A stretch of 64,000 bases of DNA from Planctomycetota bacterium (GTDB lineage Bacteria; Planctomycetota; PLA2; JAEUHO01). A program made the position numbers and the translations under genes. Shown piece after piece: positions 34,284 to 43,811 of the stretch (position 1 is the stretch's first letter; each line of letters starts with the position of its first letter). The stretch lies in contig JACKGW010000014.1 in assembly GCA_020631815.1 (NCBI GenBank), forward strand, positions 1-64,000, read 5' to 3'. The notes beneath the pieces are model-generated. The model was not told where the DNA came from. It searched no databases and saw nothing but the letters and a program-made list of their open reading frames with translations.

Positions 34284-36440
34284 ATGCCCGCCGCGCGCAC
34301 CCACGCCGTCTCGCTGCGCACGAGCCTGCTCCGCTCCTTCGCCCTGCTGATCCTGCTGAGCTCGCTCACCGTGCTGGTGCTCATGTGGGTGCGCTCGCTG
34401 GAGGTGGAGAAGGACCTCTCGGGTCGCTTGACGGGCCGCGGCACGGAGCGTGCTTCCCGCGAGCTGGAAGCGTTCCTCGAGCCCGCGCGCTCCGGCACGC
34501 TCATGGCCCTGGCCTGGGGCCGCTCGGGCCAGCTGGGGCTGGGCGACGTCGTCGGCGGAGATCCTGGCACCACGCGGGCAGGGCAGACGTCGGCCGCGGC
34601 GCGCCTCAACGCCTTGCTGCTTCCCTTCCTGCGCGTCAGCTCGGCGCTCTCCTCCGTCCAGCTCGCCGACGGCGACGGCCGCGGCTTCCTCGTGCTGCAG
34701 CTGCCCGATGGGCGCGTCGTGAATCGCATCGTGGATCGCGCGTCGTGGGGCACTTCCACGCTGTGGTTCGACGTGGCGGCGGACGGCATGCCGTCGAGCC
34801 CCACGTGGAAGGACGTCGACTACGAACCGCGCCGACGTGCGTGGTACGAGCTGGCCGCAGCGGCGCCCCCGGGGGAGGTGTGCTGGACCGATGCCTACAC
34901 CTTCGCGACCACCAAGGATCTCGGCATCACCGTGTCGGGACGCTGGCGGGCAGGCGAGCAGGACGTCGTCGTCGCCTTCGACGTATTGCTCAACGACCTG
35001 AGCCTGTTCACGCAGGACGAAGCCAGCCGCGTCAGCGCGAATGCCCTGACGGTCATCGCAACACGTGACGGTCGCGTCTTGGGCCTGCCCCGCGGCGCCG
35101 CCGAGACCATGGAGCCCACGGCCGCGCGTGCGCTGTACCTGCGTCCCCTGATCGACCTCGATGTCGCGGCCGTGCGGGACGGGGCACGGGCGCGCGCCCA
35201 AGCGTCGGGGGCCGCGGATGCCGTCTTCTCCTACGAGAGTGGCGGAGACGACTGGTGGGCCGGGTTCCGTGAGCATGCCCTGGACGCGAAGCACGCCTTG
35301 GAGATTGGCGTCTTCGTGCCCAGTGCCGACCTCCTCGCCGAAGTACACCAGCAGCGCCTGTTCATCTTGGTTGCCACGGCGGTCGCTCTCTTGGCGGCAC
35401 TGCTGTACTCGCTGGTGCTGTCCAGGTCGTACAGCCGCCCGATCGAGGCCCTGGTGCAGCAGAGCTCGCGCATCCGCGACCTGGACTTCGCGTCCGACGA
35501 CCAAGTCGATGCCCGCCTCAAGGAGTTCCAAGCCCTGGCCCAGGCCCAGCGCCAGTCGGTCGCCGCGCTGCAGTCGTTCTCCCGCTACGTCCCCGTGGAG
35601 GTCGTGCGTCAGCTGGTCGGGGCGGGCGAAGTGGCGCGCATCGGGGGACGCACCGAGACGCTCAGCGTCCTGTTCACGGACATCGCCGGCTTCACCTCCA
35701 TCGCCGAGGGCATGACGCCGCAAGCCCTGGCCGACCACATGGCGTCCTACTTCCAAGCGCTGATCGAAGCGCTGCACGGGACCGGCGCGACCGTGGACAA
35801 GATCGTCGGCGACGCCATCGTGGCCTTCTGGGGTGCGCCGCGGCGCCTCGAGGACCACGCCGCTCGCGCCGTACGCGGCGTGCTCCAGTGCCGCCGCGCG
35901 CTGGAGGTCCTGCGCGGACCGTGGCGCCAGCAGGGCCTGCCCGAGCTGCCGACGCGCTTCGGCTTGAGCCTTGGCCCCGTTGTGGTGGGCAACATCGGTG
36001 CGCCCTCCCGACTGGCGTACACGGCCATCGGCGACACGATGAACGTCGCGAGCAGGCTCGAAGCCCTCAACAAGGAGTACGGCACGCGCGTGCTCGTCGA
36101 TGACGCCATCCGCCAGGGGGCGGGCGACGGCTTCCTCTGGCGGCGCGTCGACCACATCGTCGTCCTGGGCAAGACGTCGCCCATGCTCGTCCACGAGCTG
36201 CTGGGTGCCCCGGGCGACGTTCCCGCCGAGCTCGTCGCCGCCGCGGCCGGCTACGAGAAGGCGTGGGACGCCTACGCCCAGCGCGACTTCGCCCGCGCCC
36301 GCGAGCTGCTCGACGAGCTGCTCGTCGCCGCTCCCTCCGACGGCCCCTCGCTACGCCTGCGCGGCGTGGTCCAGCAGCTGATCGACGAACCGCCGCCTCC
36401 CGATTGGACCGCTGTCACCTGGCACGCCGTGAAGGCGTGA
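34284..36440 (+). CDS. Membrane receptor-type class III adenylate/guanylate cyclase
   Basis: A 718-residue signal-producing enzyme. The N-terminal helix (17-38) is followed by an extracytoplasmic sensor region (40-355, Cache-like), then a second helix (about 359-378) and a HAMP-like segment (380-430). The cyclase homology domain spans about 455-640. Metal ligands Asp466 (LFTDIAGF) and Asp510 (KIVGDAIVAFW) are intact, as is the NVASRLE motif, so it should make cyclic AMP or GMP. The tail (about 656-705) looks like one tetratricopeptide repeat pair. The ATG at 34284 follows AAGGAG. It stands alone; no cyclic-nucleotide-binding protein is nearby. Confidence 0.9.
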   Translation: MPAARTHAVSLRTSLLRSFALLILLSSLTVLVLMWVRSLEVEKDLSGRLTGRGTERASRELEAFLEPARSGTLMALAWGRSGQLGLGDVVGGDPGTTRAGQTSAAARLNALLLPFLRVSSALSSVQLADGDGRGFLVLQLPDGRVVNRIVDRASWGTSTLWFDVAADGMPSSPTWKDVDYEPRRRAWYELAAAAPPGEVCWTDAYTFATTKDLGITVSGRWRAGEQDVVVAFDVLLNDLSLFTQDEASRVSANALTVIATRDGRVLGLPRGAAETMEPTAARALYLRPLIDLDVAAVRDGARARAQASGAADAVFSYESGGDDWWAGFREHALDAKHALEIGVFVPSADLLAEVHQQRLFILVATAVALLAALLYSLVLSRSYSRPIEALVQQSSRIRDLDFASDDQVDARLKEFQALAQAQRQSVAALQSFSRYVPVEVVRQLVGAGEVARIGGRTETLSVLFTDIAGFTSIAEGMTPQALADHMASYFQALIEALHGTGATVDKIVGDAIVAFWGAPRRLEDHAARAVRGVLQCRRALEVLRGPWRQQGLPELPTRFGLSLGPVVVGNIGAPSRLAYTAIGDTMNVASRLEALNKEYGTRVLVDDAIRQGAGDGFLWRRVDHIVVLGKTSPMLVHELLGAPGDVPAELVAAAAGYEKAWDAYAQRDFARARELLDELLVAAPSDGPSLRLRGVVQQLIDEPPPPDWTAVTWHAVKA

Positions 36441-36471
36441 GGGCCTGATGCGAGCGTGACGTCGTGTGCCC

Positions 36472-38877
36472 TCAGCGCAGATGCGCGGGTGCCTGGAGCA
36501 CGACGTCCGTCTTGCCCGTGGGGACGGCGGGGGCACTCGGTGCATGCCGTTCCAGGCCCAGCTGCACGGTCCACGTGCCCGCGGGAAGTCTTGGAATCGT
36601 GAAGGTGCCGTCCTCCGCGATGGCGCCGGGGAATCGCAGGTGTCCGCGTGTTGCCCACACCAACAGCGAGCCAACCGCGAAGCTGCCGGGTCTCAACCCC
36701 TCGACGTGGCCACGGATGGAGCCACCCGGCTGCGCCACAAGTGTGAACGGCCCTTTGCTGGGATCGACGTCCTCCAGCACGGCCACACGCTCGTCGCTCC
36801 AGTCCTGCGGAAACGCAACGAGGGCGCCTCGTGGACCCCGCGCGTCGGTGATCACGAACGTGCCGTCTGCTTGCACGAGGCCGGCGCCGCGGCCCATCTT
36901 CATGGGCCACATCACGGTCCAGCGGTCGGGGTCCTCCACGACCAGCCTCCCGCGAACCTGGATCGAGCGCGGAACGACGAGGCGCACGCCATCCGCGGGT
37001 GCCTCCACGATGATCGGGTCCGTCGGCGGGCGGTTGTCAGGCCCAAAGCCGACCCAGAGCTCGACCGGGCCCCGGCGCTGCCGGATGAGGCGAAACGTGC
37101 CGGTCCCGGCGGCCGAGACGGCGTTCTCCACCATGCCCATCGTGTCCGGCTCGCGGGCCACGAGGCCCTCCAGCCCCAGCGGCTGCCCGTCCTCGTCCAC
37201 GACGACGCCCTCGACGTACGCAGGCTCCTCCAGGCGCACAGGTAGCGTGCCGGGTGCCGTGGTCCGTAGCGCCCCGCGTAGGGAGGCGACACGGGCGAGG
37301 ACGTTGACCACGTCCACGCGAACATCGATCTCCTTGCCCGGTGCCAGTCCACCCAGGACGGCCCGACCGTCCGCTCCGGTCTTGGCCTGCGCCGATGGCC
37401 CTGCCGTCGCGACCTCGAAGGCTCGCACCTGCGCGTCAGCGACTGGCTTGCCGTCGGGCCCGGTCACGAACACCACGAGCTCGCTAGCCCGTTTGACGCG
37501 CACGACGACATCCGAGGCGGGCGCCATCACCTCCAAGGGTGGCCCCGCCGCCCATCCCTTCCTTGGGTTGGACGCGACGAGGGTGAGGGGGCCCGCGGGG
37601 GCACCCGCGATCTCGAAGGTGCCGTCGTCCGCGCTCACGCCGTGCGCCAGGGGCCACTTGTCGTCCGACGTGCGGGCCTCGATGCCGACCCCGGCGACGG
37701 GCAGTCCCGCCTCGTTCACTACGCGGCCGCGCACGGGGGCGGCGGCCAGAAGGCGCACCTCCGCCTCTTCGGCGAAGCGCGTGATTCCCGAAACGCGTGC
37801 TGCCTGAAGAGGCATCGGCGCGCCGCTCGCGTCCTGGGGGCGGGACACGCTCACCGTCACGACAGGCCCCAGCTCAGACCAGGGCACGGTCAGCTTGCCG
37901 CCGATGGCCGCCTTGACCTCGCTGACGTTCGTCTCGCCCGGCCGCAAGGCGAAGGGGTCCGTGCCGGCCACGCATTGGGCCCTGGGCACGGCTACGCCGT
38001 CGGGGTCCACGATGCGGATCGTCAGCCACCTCTGGTCCTCGGGATCGAAGCGCAAGAGGGCTTCCTCACCGCCGGCTTCGACCACCCCGTCGAGCAGGGC
38101 GCTGCGAGGGCCCCACACCTCGAACACGCCGGTGGCTTTCACGCGCAAGGCGAAGCGACCATCGTCGTCGGTCAGCACCTTGCGATTCGCCGTGGGGAAC
38201 TGCAACGAGCGGAGCGATAGCATCAGCTTCGGGCAAGGGTCGCCCTGCAGGTCCACGACGCGCCCGCGCAGGCGGCTGGCGGTCGGCACGACGAGCTCGA
38301 TGCCGGACACGGCCTCGCCCGTCCCGACCACCACGCTGTGCCGAACCCCTTCGTCCTCCGCTTCGTGCGCTCCGACACGCAGCTCGTAGGTGCGAGCCAC
38401 GAGGTGCTCGAAGTGAAACGCGCCGTCCTTGTCCGTCGCGTCCACGCGCACCTTGCCATCGCCGCGCCTAAGCCGGGCGTGTAGCTCGGTGACGGGGGTG
38501 TTCGCCGCGGGCGTGGAGCGCGACCACAGGAGCCGCACGTGGATCCCGCTGACGGTCCGCCCATCCCCGTCCACGACGCGCCCCCGTATGGACGCCGACA
38601 TGTCGCCGGGAATCTGGGGACTGCTGGACGCACTCGGCTTCCCCAGCGTCCCGTACCGAGGAACCTCGTTCCCGGACTCGCGTGCTGGCGTGCCCTCGAG
38701 CGCGGGTCCGGCTCCACGTGCGATCGACTTCTCGCCATGTGCTCCCTGCGAGGCCATTTCGACCTCGACGTGGCCTGGGTCCCGGGGTCCTTCCTGCAGG
38801 AACCACCAGATCACGAGCGCACTCGAGAGGGCGAGCGCCGCAGCAATCACCAATCCAAGCCGACGACGTGTCCCCAT
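36472..38877 (-). CDS. Membrane-anchored protein of carboxypeptidase-regulatory-like repeats, paralogue A
   Basis: An 801-residue protein with one N-terminal helix (LVIAAALALSSALVIWWFL) and a Ser/Gly/Pro linker. Seven or so beta-sandwich repeats of the carboxypeptidase-regulatory-like type follow. They are marked by RGRVVDxxGxPxxGxxV, for example near the N-terminus, at EGVVVDEDGQPLG and at VRGHVEGLRPG. Such repeats are structural or ligand-binding modules on the cell surface. A paralogue lies at 40860-42944 with the same order of motifs (EDVDxxxGPF, DEDGQPxGL, ARGPRGAxVA). No Shine-Dalgarno is visible before the ATG at 38877, which is chosen because it starts just before the anchor. Confidence 0.8.
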   Translation of the reverse strand: MGTRRRLGLVIAAALALSSALVIWWFLQEGPRDPGHVEVEMASQGAHGEKSIARGAGPALEGTPARESGNEVPRYGTLGKPSASSSPQIPGDMSASIRGRVVDGDGRTVSGIHVRLLWSRSTPAANTPVTELHARLRRGDGKVRVDATDKDGAFHFEHLVARTYELRVGAHEAEDEGVRHSVVVGTGEAVSGIELVVPTASRLRGRVVDLQGDPCPKLMLSLRSLQFPTANRKVLTDDDGRFALRVKATGVFEVWGPRSALLDGVVEAGGEEALLRFDPEDQRWLTIRIVDPDGVAVPRAQCVAGTDPFALRPGETNVSEVKAAIGGKLTVPWSELGPVVTVSVSRPQDASGAPMPLQAARVSGITRFAEEAEVRLLAAAPVRGRVVNEAGLPVAGVGIEARTSDDKWPLAHGVSADDGTFEIAGAPAGPLTLVASNPRKGWAAGPPLEVMAPASDVVVRVKRASELVVFVTGPDGKPVADAQVRAFEVATAGPSAQAKTGADGRAVLGGLAPGKEIDVRVDVVNVLARVASLRGALRTTAPGTLPVRLEEPAYVEGVVVDEDGQPLGLEGLVAREPDTMGMVENAVSAAGTGTFRLIRQRRGPVELWVGFGPDNRPPTDPIIVEAPADGVRLVVPRSIQVRGRLVVEDPDRWTVMWPMKMGRGAGLVQADGTFVITDARGPRGALVAFPQDWSDERVAVLEDVDPSKGPFTLVAQPGGSIRGHVEGLRPGSFAVGSLLVWATRGHLRFPGAIAEDGTFTIPRLPAGTWTVQLGLERHAPSAPAVPTGKTDVVLQAPAHLR

Positions 38878-38944
38878 CGCGAAAGTGTCCGAGCCCGAAG
38901 AGGCGGCGTCAACGGCCCTCGGCGTGAGGCACCCGGAGGCAGTG

Positions 38945-39625
38945 TCATCCGAGATCGGTGACGAACTCCACGCGGAAGGATGCTCCGCAGGCTGTGCACG
39001 ACGTGGTGCCAACCTCGGCGAGCGCCGAGCCGCACGAAGGGCAGTGACGAAGGACGGGGGCGTGCGACACAGGCTCGGCCGCGCGGTGACCCTCCAAGCG
39101 CGAGACGATGGGCAAGAGGATCGTGAACGCAGCCAAGAGGATCGACAGGGCGCCCAACAGACGCCACGGGCCCGAACCTTCCACGCCGCTCCACATCATG
39201 TCGAGCACGAGGGCGGCGACTGCGACGTCGGCGATGTACCCACCGAGCTGGACCCAGCGCTGCTTCACGGGAGGGCGAGCCAAGGCCAGCAGGGAGGCGT
39301 ACGTGGCAGCGACGCCTACAACCAGCGCGGACGACGCCACCTTGAACGGGATCTCCTCTGCATCACCGGCCCAGAGGAAAGCGACGTAGGCGCCAAAGCC
39401 CGCAACGGAAGCGACGACACCAATCCACGGGACGGCGCCCAACAGCCGACGTTCCATCGCCGGCGCCGACGCCATGCCCAGGATGCTGGCGCCCGAGATG
39501 CACAGCGTGGTGAAGAGCACCTTCACCTCGGTGTCGCCGAACTCGCCCTGCAGCAGCAGCCAGATGCCGATCAAGGCACTCGCGACCACCGAGACGATCA
39601 AGATGCGTAGGGCAAGTCGCCGCAT
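38945..39625 (-). CDS. Membrane protein with C-terminal zinc ribbon
   Basis: A 226-residue protein with about six hydrophobic helices (residues 5-190). The C-terminal cytoplasmic zinc ribbon has two Cys pairs, CPSCGSAL and CTACGASF, separated by nine residues. No family recognised. The ATG at 39625 is preceded by AGAGG. It lies 67 nt upstream of paralogue A of the regulatory-like repeat proteins in the same direction, so the two may be co-transcribed. It is divergent from the DUF4375 gene. Confidence 0.72.
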   Translation of the reverse strand: MRRLALRILIVSVVASALIGIWLLLQGEFGDTEVKVLFTTLCISGASILGMASAPAMERRLLGAVPWIGVVASVAGFGAYVAFLWAGDAEEIPFKVASSALVVGVAATYASLLALARPPVKQRWVQLGGYIADVAVAALVLDMMWSGVEGSGPWRLLGALSILLAAFTILLPIVSRLEGHRAAEPVSHAPVLRHCPSCGSALAEVGTTSCTACGASFRVEFVTDLG

Positions 39626-39730
39626 GGAGCCCTCTGGACACTGTAGTCCGGGGCCCGGGTGTGCCGCCAGGGCGCGTGCTGCCTCGGCGGCACAGTGGGC
39701 TCGAGCCCGGGCCGGGCGTACCGTGGAGGC

Positions 39731-40246
39731 ATGGACCTGCGCGACGTCCCGCTGCACATCGACCGCGAGTTCATCGCGCACGAGCCGGTCATGCGCGTCC
39801 TCGATCCGGTGTACTGGACGGCAGTGACCGACGAAGGGCGGGCGGCCTACGACGCAAGCTTGGCCGCGTTCAGCACGCGACAGCGTCAGGCGCTTGGCGT
39901 GTTCTGGTACGGCGCCGAGGTGGACAACGGTGGCCACGTGCAGTTCTTCGAGAACTCCACGGGCCAAGTCTGGCGGGATGCCCTCGGGGGTCTCGAGGCC
40001 ATGGGGTTGGAGGCCTACGCCGCGCTGCTTCGCGAAGCCGCGGAGCGACTGGGCCCCGACCTCCCCGACGACCAAGAGGAGCGGCAGGAGCGGCTTGGCT
40101 TCACCGGGGCCCAGTTCGACGATCTCGATCGTGCCTTCGACAAGCTGCGCAAGGAGAAGGACCTCCTGAGCGCGCTCCAAGACTGGGTGCGAGAGCACGC
40201 GGATGACTTCCTCTTCGAAGGCGTCATCCGCATGCCCGAAGCCTGA
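39731..40246 (+). CDS. DUF4375 family cytoplasmic protein
   Basis: A 171-residue soluble protein. The DUF4375 signature EVDNGGHVQFFENSTGQVW is clear (about residues 65-83), followed by ALGGLEAMGLE. Function is not established for the family; members often occur near toxin-immunity or SMI1-type genes. The GGAGG at 39725-39729 is only 1 nt from the ATG, which is too close; a CTG at 39737 would have normal spacing, so the true start is uncertain. It ends 4 nt from a convergent lipoprotein gene. Confidence 0.8.
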   Translation: MDLRDVPLHIDREFIAHEPVMRVLDPVYWTAVTDEGRAAYDASLAAFSTRQRQALGVFWYGAEVDNGGHVQFFENSTGQVWRDALGGLEAMGLEAYAALLREAAERLGPDLPDDQEERQERLGFTGAQFDDLDRAFDKLRKEKDLLSALQDWVREHADDFLFEGVIRMPEA

Positions 40247-40250
40247 GTCG

Positions 40251-40781
40251 TCAGTCGACCTTGCCGTGGACCGACACGCGGGCCACGAAGTCGTAGGAGT
40301 AGGGCTGGCCGACGACGAAGTCGGCGCGCTCGAGGGTGACCGACAGCTTCTCGATCGTGGTGCCCACGTAGTCCGCACCGGGCAGGTTTGCATCGCGAAC
40401 GGGCAGGAGCGCTGACTCGTAGTTGTAACGACTGCGCTCGCCGCCACCGAGGATGTCCAGCTGGAAGCCGAGCTCCTCGTCGGCGCCGTCACGAAGACGT
40501 GCGAAGAGTGCGTCCACCTCGGGGCTCTGCCCCGCGAGCGTCTCGAAGGTCATGCCCTCCTCGCCGCCGCTGAGGACCGGCGTGATGGGGACGAGCACCG
40601 GAGACGGCTGCCCGAGGTGGATGAGGTACAGCTGGAAGCCCGTCGCGGTGTTCGCGCCGGTTCCGCCGTCCATGTCGAAGCTGCCCTGGCCCAGGACGTC
40701 GTCGTCGTTCCCTCCGCCGCCACAGGCGGTCAAGGCGAGGGCCAGCAGGGATGCAAGCAGGGTGGTCTTGAAGTGGGTCAT
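40251..40781 (-). CDS. Small lipoprotein, unknown function
   Basis: A 176-residue lipoprotein with signal peptide and lipobox LTAC (Cys20), then GGGGNDDD. The mature part appears to be a single beta-rich domain without cysteines; it ends in YDFVARVSVHGKVD. Family not recognised. The ATG at 40781 is preceded by GGAGGAACC, whose AGGA is inside a small hairpin (40783-40802). Confidence 0.72.
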   Translation of the reverse strand: MTHFKTTLLASLLALALTACGGGGNDDDVLGQGSFDMDGGTGANTATGFQLYLIHLGQPSPVLVPITPVLSGGEEGMTFETLAGQSPEVDALFARLRDGADEELGFQLDILGGGERSRYNYESALLPVRDANLPGADYVGTTIEKLSVTLERADFVVGQPYSYDFVARVSVHGKVD

Positions 40782-40782
40782 G

Positions 40783-40802
40783 GTTCCTCCGAACGAAGGA
40801 AC
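40783..40802 (-). promoter_or_regulatory. Hairpin covering the Shine-Dalgarno site of the small lipoprotein gene
   Basis: On the minus strand GTTCCT and AGGAAC form a 6-bp stem with an 8-base loop, 1 nt before the ATG at 40781. The right arm contains most of the AGGAGG site, so the hairpin could reduce ribosome access. It is short and may be chance. Confidence 0.3.
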
Positions 40803-40859
40803 TCCCGGAAGGCACGAGCTGGGGACAGGCTGACCAGGCGTGCGGCGCGACGGCGGCGG

Positions 40860-42944
40860 CTAGCGGGAAGCGGTCGTGGCCTGCGGCGCGAGGGGGGGCA
40901 GGTCGAGCAGGACGTCCGTGCTGCCTGTCGCCACGCCATCGAGCTCCGTCTCGCCGTAGGGCGAGGTGGCGCGGAGCGTCCACGAGCCGGGGGGTAGGCC
41001 TTTGATCAAGAAGCTCCCATCCCGTTGGAGCGGGGAGGCCCGCATCGCGAGGCCATCGCGTCTCGCGATGACATGGACGTAGCCCGCGTGGGCGCGCTCC
41101 GACGACCAGCCCACGAGGCGCCCACGGATGGTGCCTCCCTCCTGCGGAACCAGCTCGAAGGGGCCATCCGCGAGGTCGACGTCCTCGAGGACGGCCACGC
41201 GGCCATCGCTGGGGTCCTTGGGGCGCGCGACGATCGCTCCCCGCGGCCCGCGCGCGTGGGCGATCCGGAAGCTGCCATCCGCCTCGATCCCGACCATGGA
41301 GCCACCCATGGCTCCGGGCCAGGAGACCCACCACGTCTGCGGGTCGGCGACACGGAGGTGGCCGCGCACTTCGACCGAGGTGGGTACGACGAGGACGAGA
41401 TCAGCGCTGGGGAGCTCGACCTCGACAGGAGACGAAGGTGGCTCCGTGCCGGGCCCCCAGCCCCGCCAAACGCGGATGCGTCCGGCGGGCAGGCCCTTCA
41501 GCACGAACTTGCCTGTCACGGCATCCGAGGTTGCCCACGAGCGAGGCACGCTTCCGTGGCCAGTGCCGGGAGACGCAGCGCAGACTTGTGCCAGTCCGAC
41601 CGGTTGCCCATCCTCATCCACGACGGCCCCCTCCAGCGACAGGCCGTCTTCAAGGACGATGGTGAGCTGGCCTGGGGCTTGCGCGCGGATCGGTCCCTGC
41701 GAGCCGGGATGACCAAGATGACGGCCAGGGAGGTCGCGAAAGACGGCTCGCACGTCGAGCGTCTCCTCGTCGTGCAGTCCCCAGATCCGCGCCGTGCCCG
41801 AGGCATCCGTCTTCGCCACTCGCAACCGCCGCCCCGAATGCACCGACTCGGAGATCAGCTCGACGCCCTTGATCGGCTCGCGGTTCGAGCCCAGGACGAG
41901 CACCTCGAGCGCGACCGTGCGCTTCATGCGCAGGGTGACGTCGCTCTGAGGCGCCTCGATCTCTGCCACGTCGACGCCGTACCAGGTGCCTTGCGGGTGC
42001 GAGGCACTCAGGGTCGCGGGTCCCGCGGGTATCCCCGAGATCACGAACTCGCCTCGAGGATCGGTGATGCTGCTCTCTCCAGGATTGGGGAGGTCCGACT
42101 GCGAGGCATGCCGGGCCGTCACCAAGATGCCAGGCAAGCCCTTTCCCCCCGGGCCGAGCACGCGGCCCTGGACCCGAGCAGCTGCCCGGAGGCGGATGGT
42201 CACTTCCGGCGCGTCACGCGCGATGCCGTGAACAGCTTGCTCGCACAGGGGGAGCGGCAAGCCGTCCGCATCTTGGGGTGACGAGGCGGTCAGCTGCGTG
42301 ACGAGACCCAGACGATCGCGCGCGAGGGCGTGCAGCCCGCCGCCTACGCTCACGCGCGTTCCCTGGTAGGTCATGCCGTCGTTGCTCGTCATGACTTGCA
42401 GCGTCACTTGAGGCACGAGCTTCCCGTCGGGGTCGACGATGCGAACGAGCAGCACTTCGTCTGCGTCCGGATCGAACACGAGCAGGGCTTCCTCGCCATC
42501 CGCTTCGACGGTCCCTTCCAAGCGCACGCCGCCCAGAGTCGAGGCCTCGTACGTTCCCGGGAGCTGAGCCAGCAGGACGTCGAACACGCCCTCGGGAGAG
42601 AGGTGGACGGGTGGCAGCAGGTCCAACGAGCCTTGACGGCGGACGACGAGGGTCGCCGGCCCGAAGGGCTTTCCCGCACCGTCGACGACGCGTCCGCGAA
42701 GTCGCCATCTCTTCCGCTTCTCGGGCTCGGTCGGCCTGGCGGCGGCACCTGGGCCCAGCCCCGGCGCGCTGATCAGGCTCGGGCTTGCTGGCGCGCTGTC
42801 AGCTGCCTGGGGATCGTGCTGCGTCGGAGAGCGAACCGTCGGCTCCTGCTTCGCCTCGTCGCGCAGCAGGAACGCGCCGACGGCAAGCGCACCGAGCACC
42901 ACGGCCACCAGCGCCGTCCGTCGAGTTCGCATGTCGGTCCCCAT
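40860..42944 (-). CDS. Membrane-anchored protein of carboxypeptidase-regulatory-like repeats, paralogue B
   Basis: A 694-residue protein with one N-terminal anchor (ALVAVVLGALAVGAFLL), a Pro/Ser/Ala linker and several beta-sandwich repeats of the carboxypeptidase-regulatory-like type. Their markers include RGRVVDGAGKPFGP, QGRVLGPGGKGLPGI, EGAVVDEDGQPVGL and RGRLVGWSS. Motif order and spacing match paralogue A at 36472-38877, which is about 100 residues longer. In-frame ATGs at 42944 and 42932 are both possible. The likely role is as a surface or periplasmic structural module; no enzyme motif is present. Confidence 0.78.
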   Translation of the reverse strand: MGTDMRTRRTALVAVVLGALAVGAFLLRDEAKQEPTVRSPTQHDPQAADSAPASPSLISAPGLGPGAAARPTEPEKRKRWRLRGRVVDGAGKPFGPATLVVRRQGSLDLLPPVHLSPEGVFDVLLAQLPGTYEASTLGGVRLEGTVEADGEEALLVFDPDADEVLLVRIVDPDGKLVPQVTLQVMTSNDGMTYQGTRVSVGGGLHALARDRLGLVTQLTASSPQDADGLPLPLCEQAVHGIARDAPEVTIRLRAAARVQGRVLGPGGKGLPGILVTARHASQSDLPNPGESSITDPRGEFVISGIPAGPATLSASHPQGTWYGVDVAEIEAPQSDVTLRMKRTVALEVLVLGSNREPIKGVELISESVHSGRRLRVAKTDASGTARIWGLHDEETLDVRAVFRDLPGRHLGHPGSQGPIRAQAPGQLTIVLEDGLSLEGAVVDEDGQPVGLAQVCAASPGTGHGSVPRSWATSDAVTGKFVLKGLPAGRIRVWRGWGPGTEPPSSPVEVELPSADLVLVVPTSVEVRGHLRVADPQTWWVSWPGAMGGSMVGIEADGSFRIAHARGPRGAIVARPKDPSDGRVAVLEDVDLADGPFELVPQEGGTIRGRLVGWSSERAHAGYVHVIARRDGLAMRASPLQRDGSFLIKGLPPGSWTLRATSPYGETELDGVATGSTDVLLDLPPLAPQATTASR

Positions 42945-43001
42945 GCCCCCAGCATGGAGATGCGGTGCAACCGGGACAAGGGCTTGGCCCGGGTCGCTGG
43001 G

Positions 43002-43484
43002 TCAGGGGAGCGCGGGGAGGTCGAGGGCCACGAGGGCCCGCGCCGTCGTCTCGCTGGCGGTGCGCTGCGACACCAGCCCCATGCCCTCGCGCACGATGGC
43101 GTCCAGCTGATCGGCGATCGTCGCCACGCCGGCCCCCGCCGCGCAGAGCCGCACCAGAGGCTCGATGTAGTGGTCGTACTCGTCGGGCGAGATGTCGGCG
43201 ACACCAAGGGGGTCCCAGAGTCGGCTCAGCACATCCCGGACGCGGTCCTGCACCAGGATCCAGGTCTCGCCCCACGCATCGGTCTCGACGTGCTCGAGCT
43301 CTCGACCCTCGATGCGGGCGACGAACCGACTGCCCGGCCTGCGCAGGGCCGACGGCAGGTGACCGATGGGCACCGCAATCACGTGGCCCTCCGCACCGAC
43401 TTCGTCGCCGGGCCTGGCCAGACGGACACGCAAGAAGCCGGGACGATCCGGTCCCAGGACCTCGGCACGGCGTCGCGACCCCAT
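43002..43484 (-). CDS. Hypothetical cytoplasmic protein
   Basis: A 160-residue protein without signal or membrane segment. The second half has DPLGVADISPDEYDHYIEPL, a pattern seen in small uncharacterised bacterial proteins (DPxGV...DEYDxY), and a helical end VATIADQLDAIVREGMGL. No enzyme motif. The ATG at 43484 is chosen as the start of normal-looking sequence; the frame continues to 43583 through a Pro/Cys-rich part of doubtful coding value. It is upstream of paralogue B in the same direction, 57 nt apart. Confidence 0.6.
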   Translation of the reverse strand: MGSRRRAEVLGPDRPGFLRVRLARPGDEVGAEGHVIAVPIGHLPSALRRPGSRFVARIEGRELEHVETDAWGETWILVQDRVRDVLSRLWDPLGVADISPDEYDHYIEPLVRLCAAGAGVATIADQLDAIVREGMGLVSQRTASETTARALVALDLPALP

Positions 43485-43811
43485 CCGCCGAACTTCGCAC
43501 GCGCCGCAATCCGGCGGCAAGGGCGGCGGTATCCCGCCGCATTTCGTATCCCCTGGGCAACACATTCTGCCGAATTCCGGCAAACCTCCCCGGATCGACC
43601 CCAGGTATCAGGGCTCCTCAAGGTGCCCCGCCTCCGGCGACGAAGACCCCGTATCGACTTCGATACGCATGGGGGAGCTCCGCGGTCCGGCGCCGACGTG
43701 GCCGGACGGCTGCCCAGGGCCATGCGTCCGCCCGTCGTTGACCCCCGTGATGGGCGGCTGGAGCATCAGGGGGTCCCATCGACGGCACGCTCCGTCGAGA
43801 GGAGGTGGCCC
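43485..43811. other. Long divergent intergenic region
   Basis: 327 nt between the hypothetical gene (minus) and the propeller lipoprotein gene (plus). I see no convincing gene. The notable element is a perfect 6-bp palindrome GTATCG-ACTT-CGATAC at 43651-43666, which could be an operator. A TTGACC at 43738 lacks a good -10 partner. Confidence 0.4.

Noticed and set aside
33465..36194. 909-codon minus-strand frame opposite the cyclase gene
   Set aside because: Low-complexity His/Arg/Gly-rich sequence without domains, fully antisense to the cyclase and a lipoprotein.
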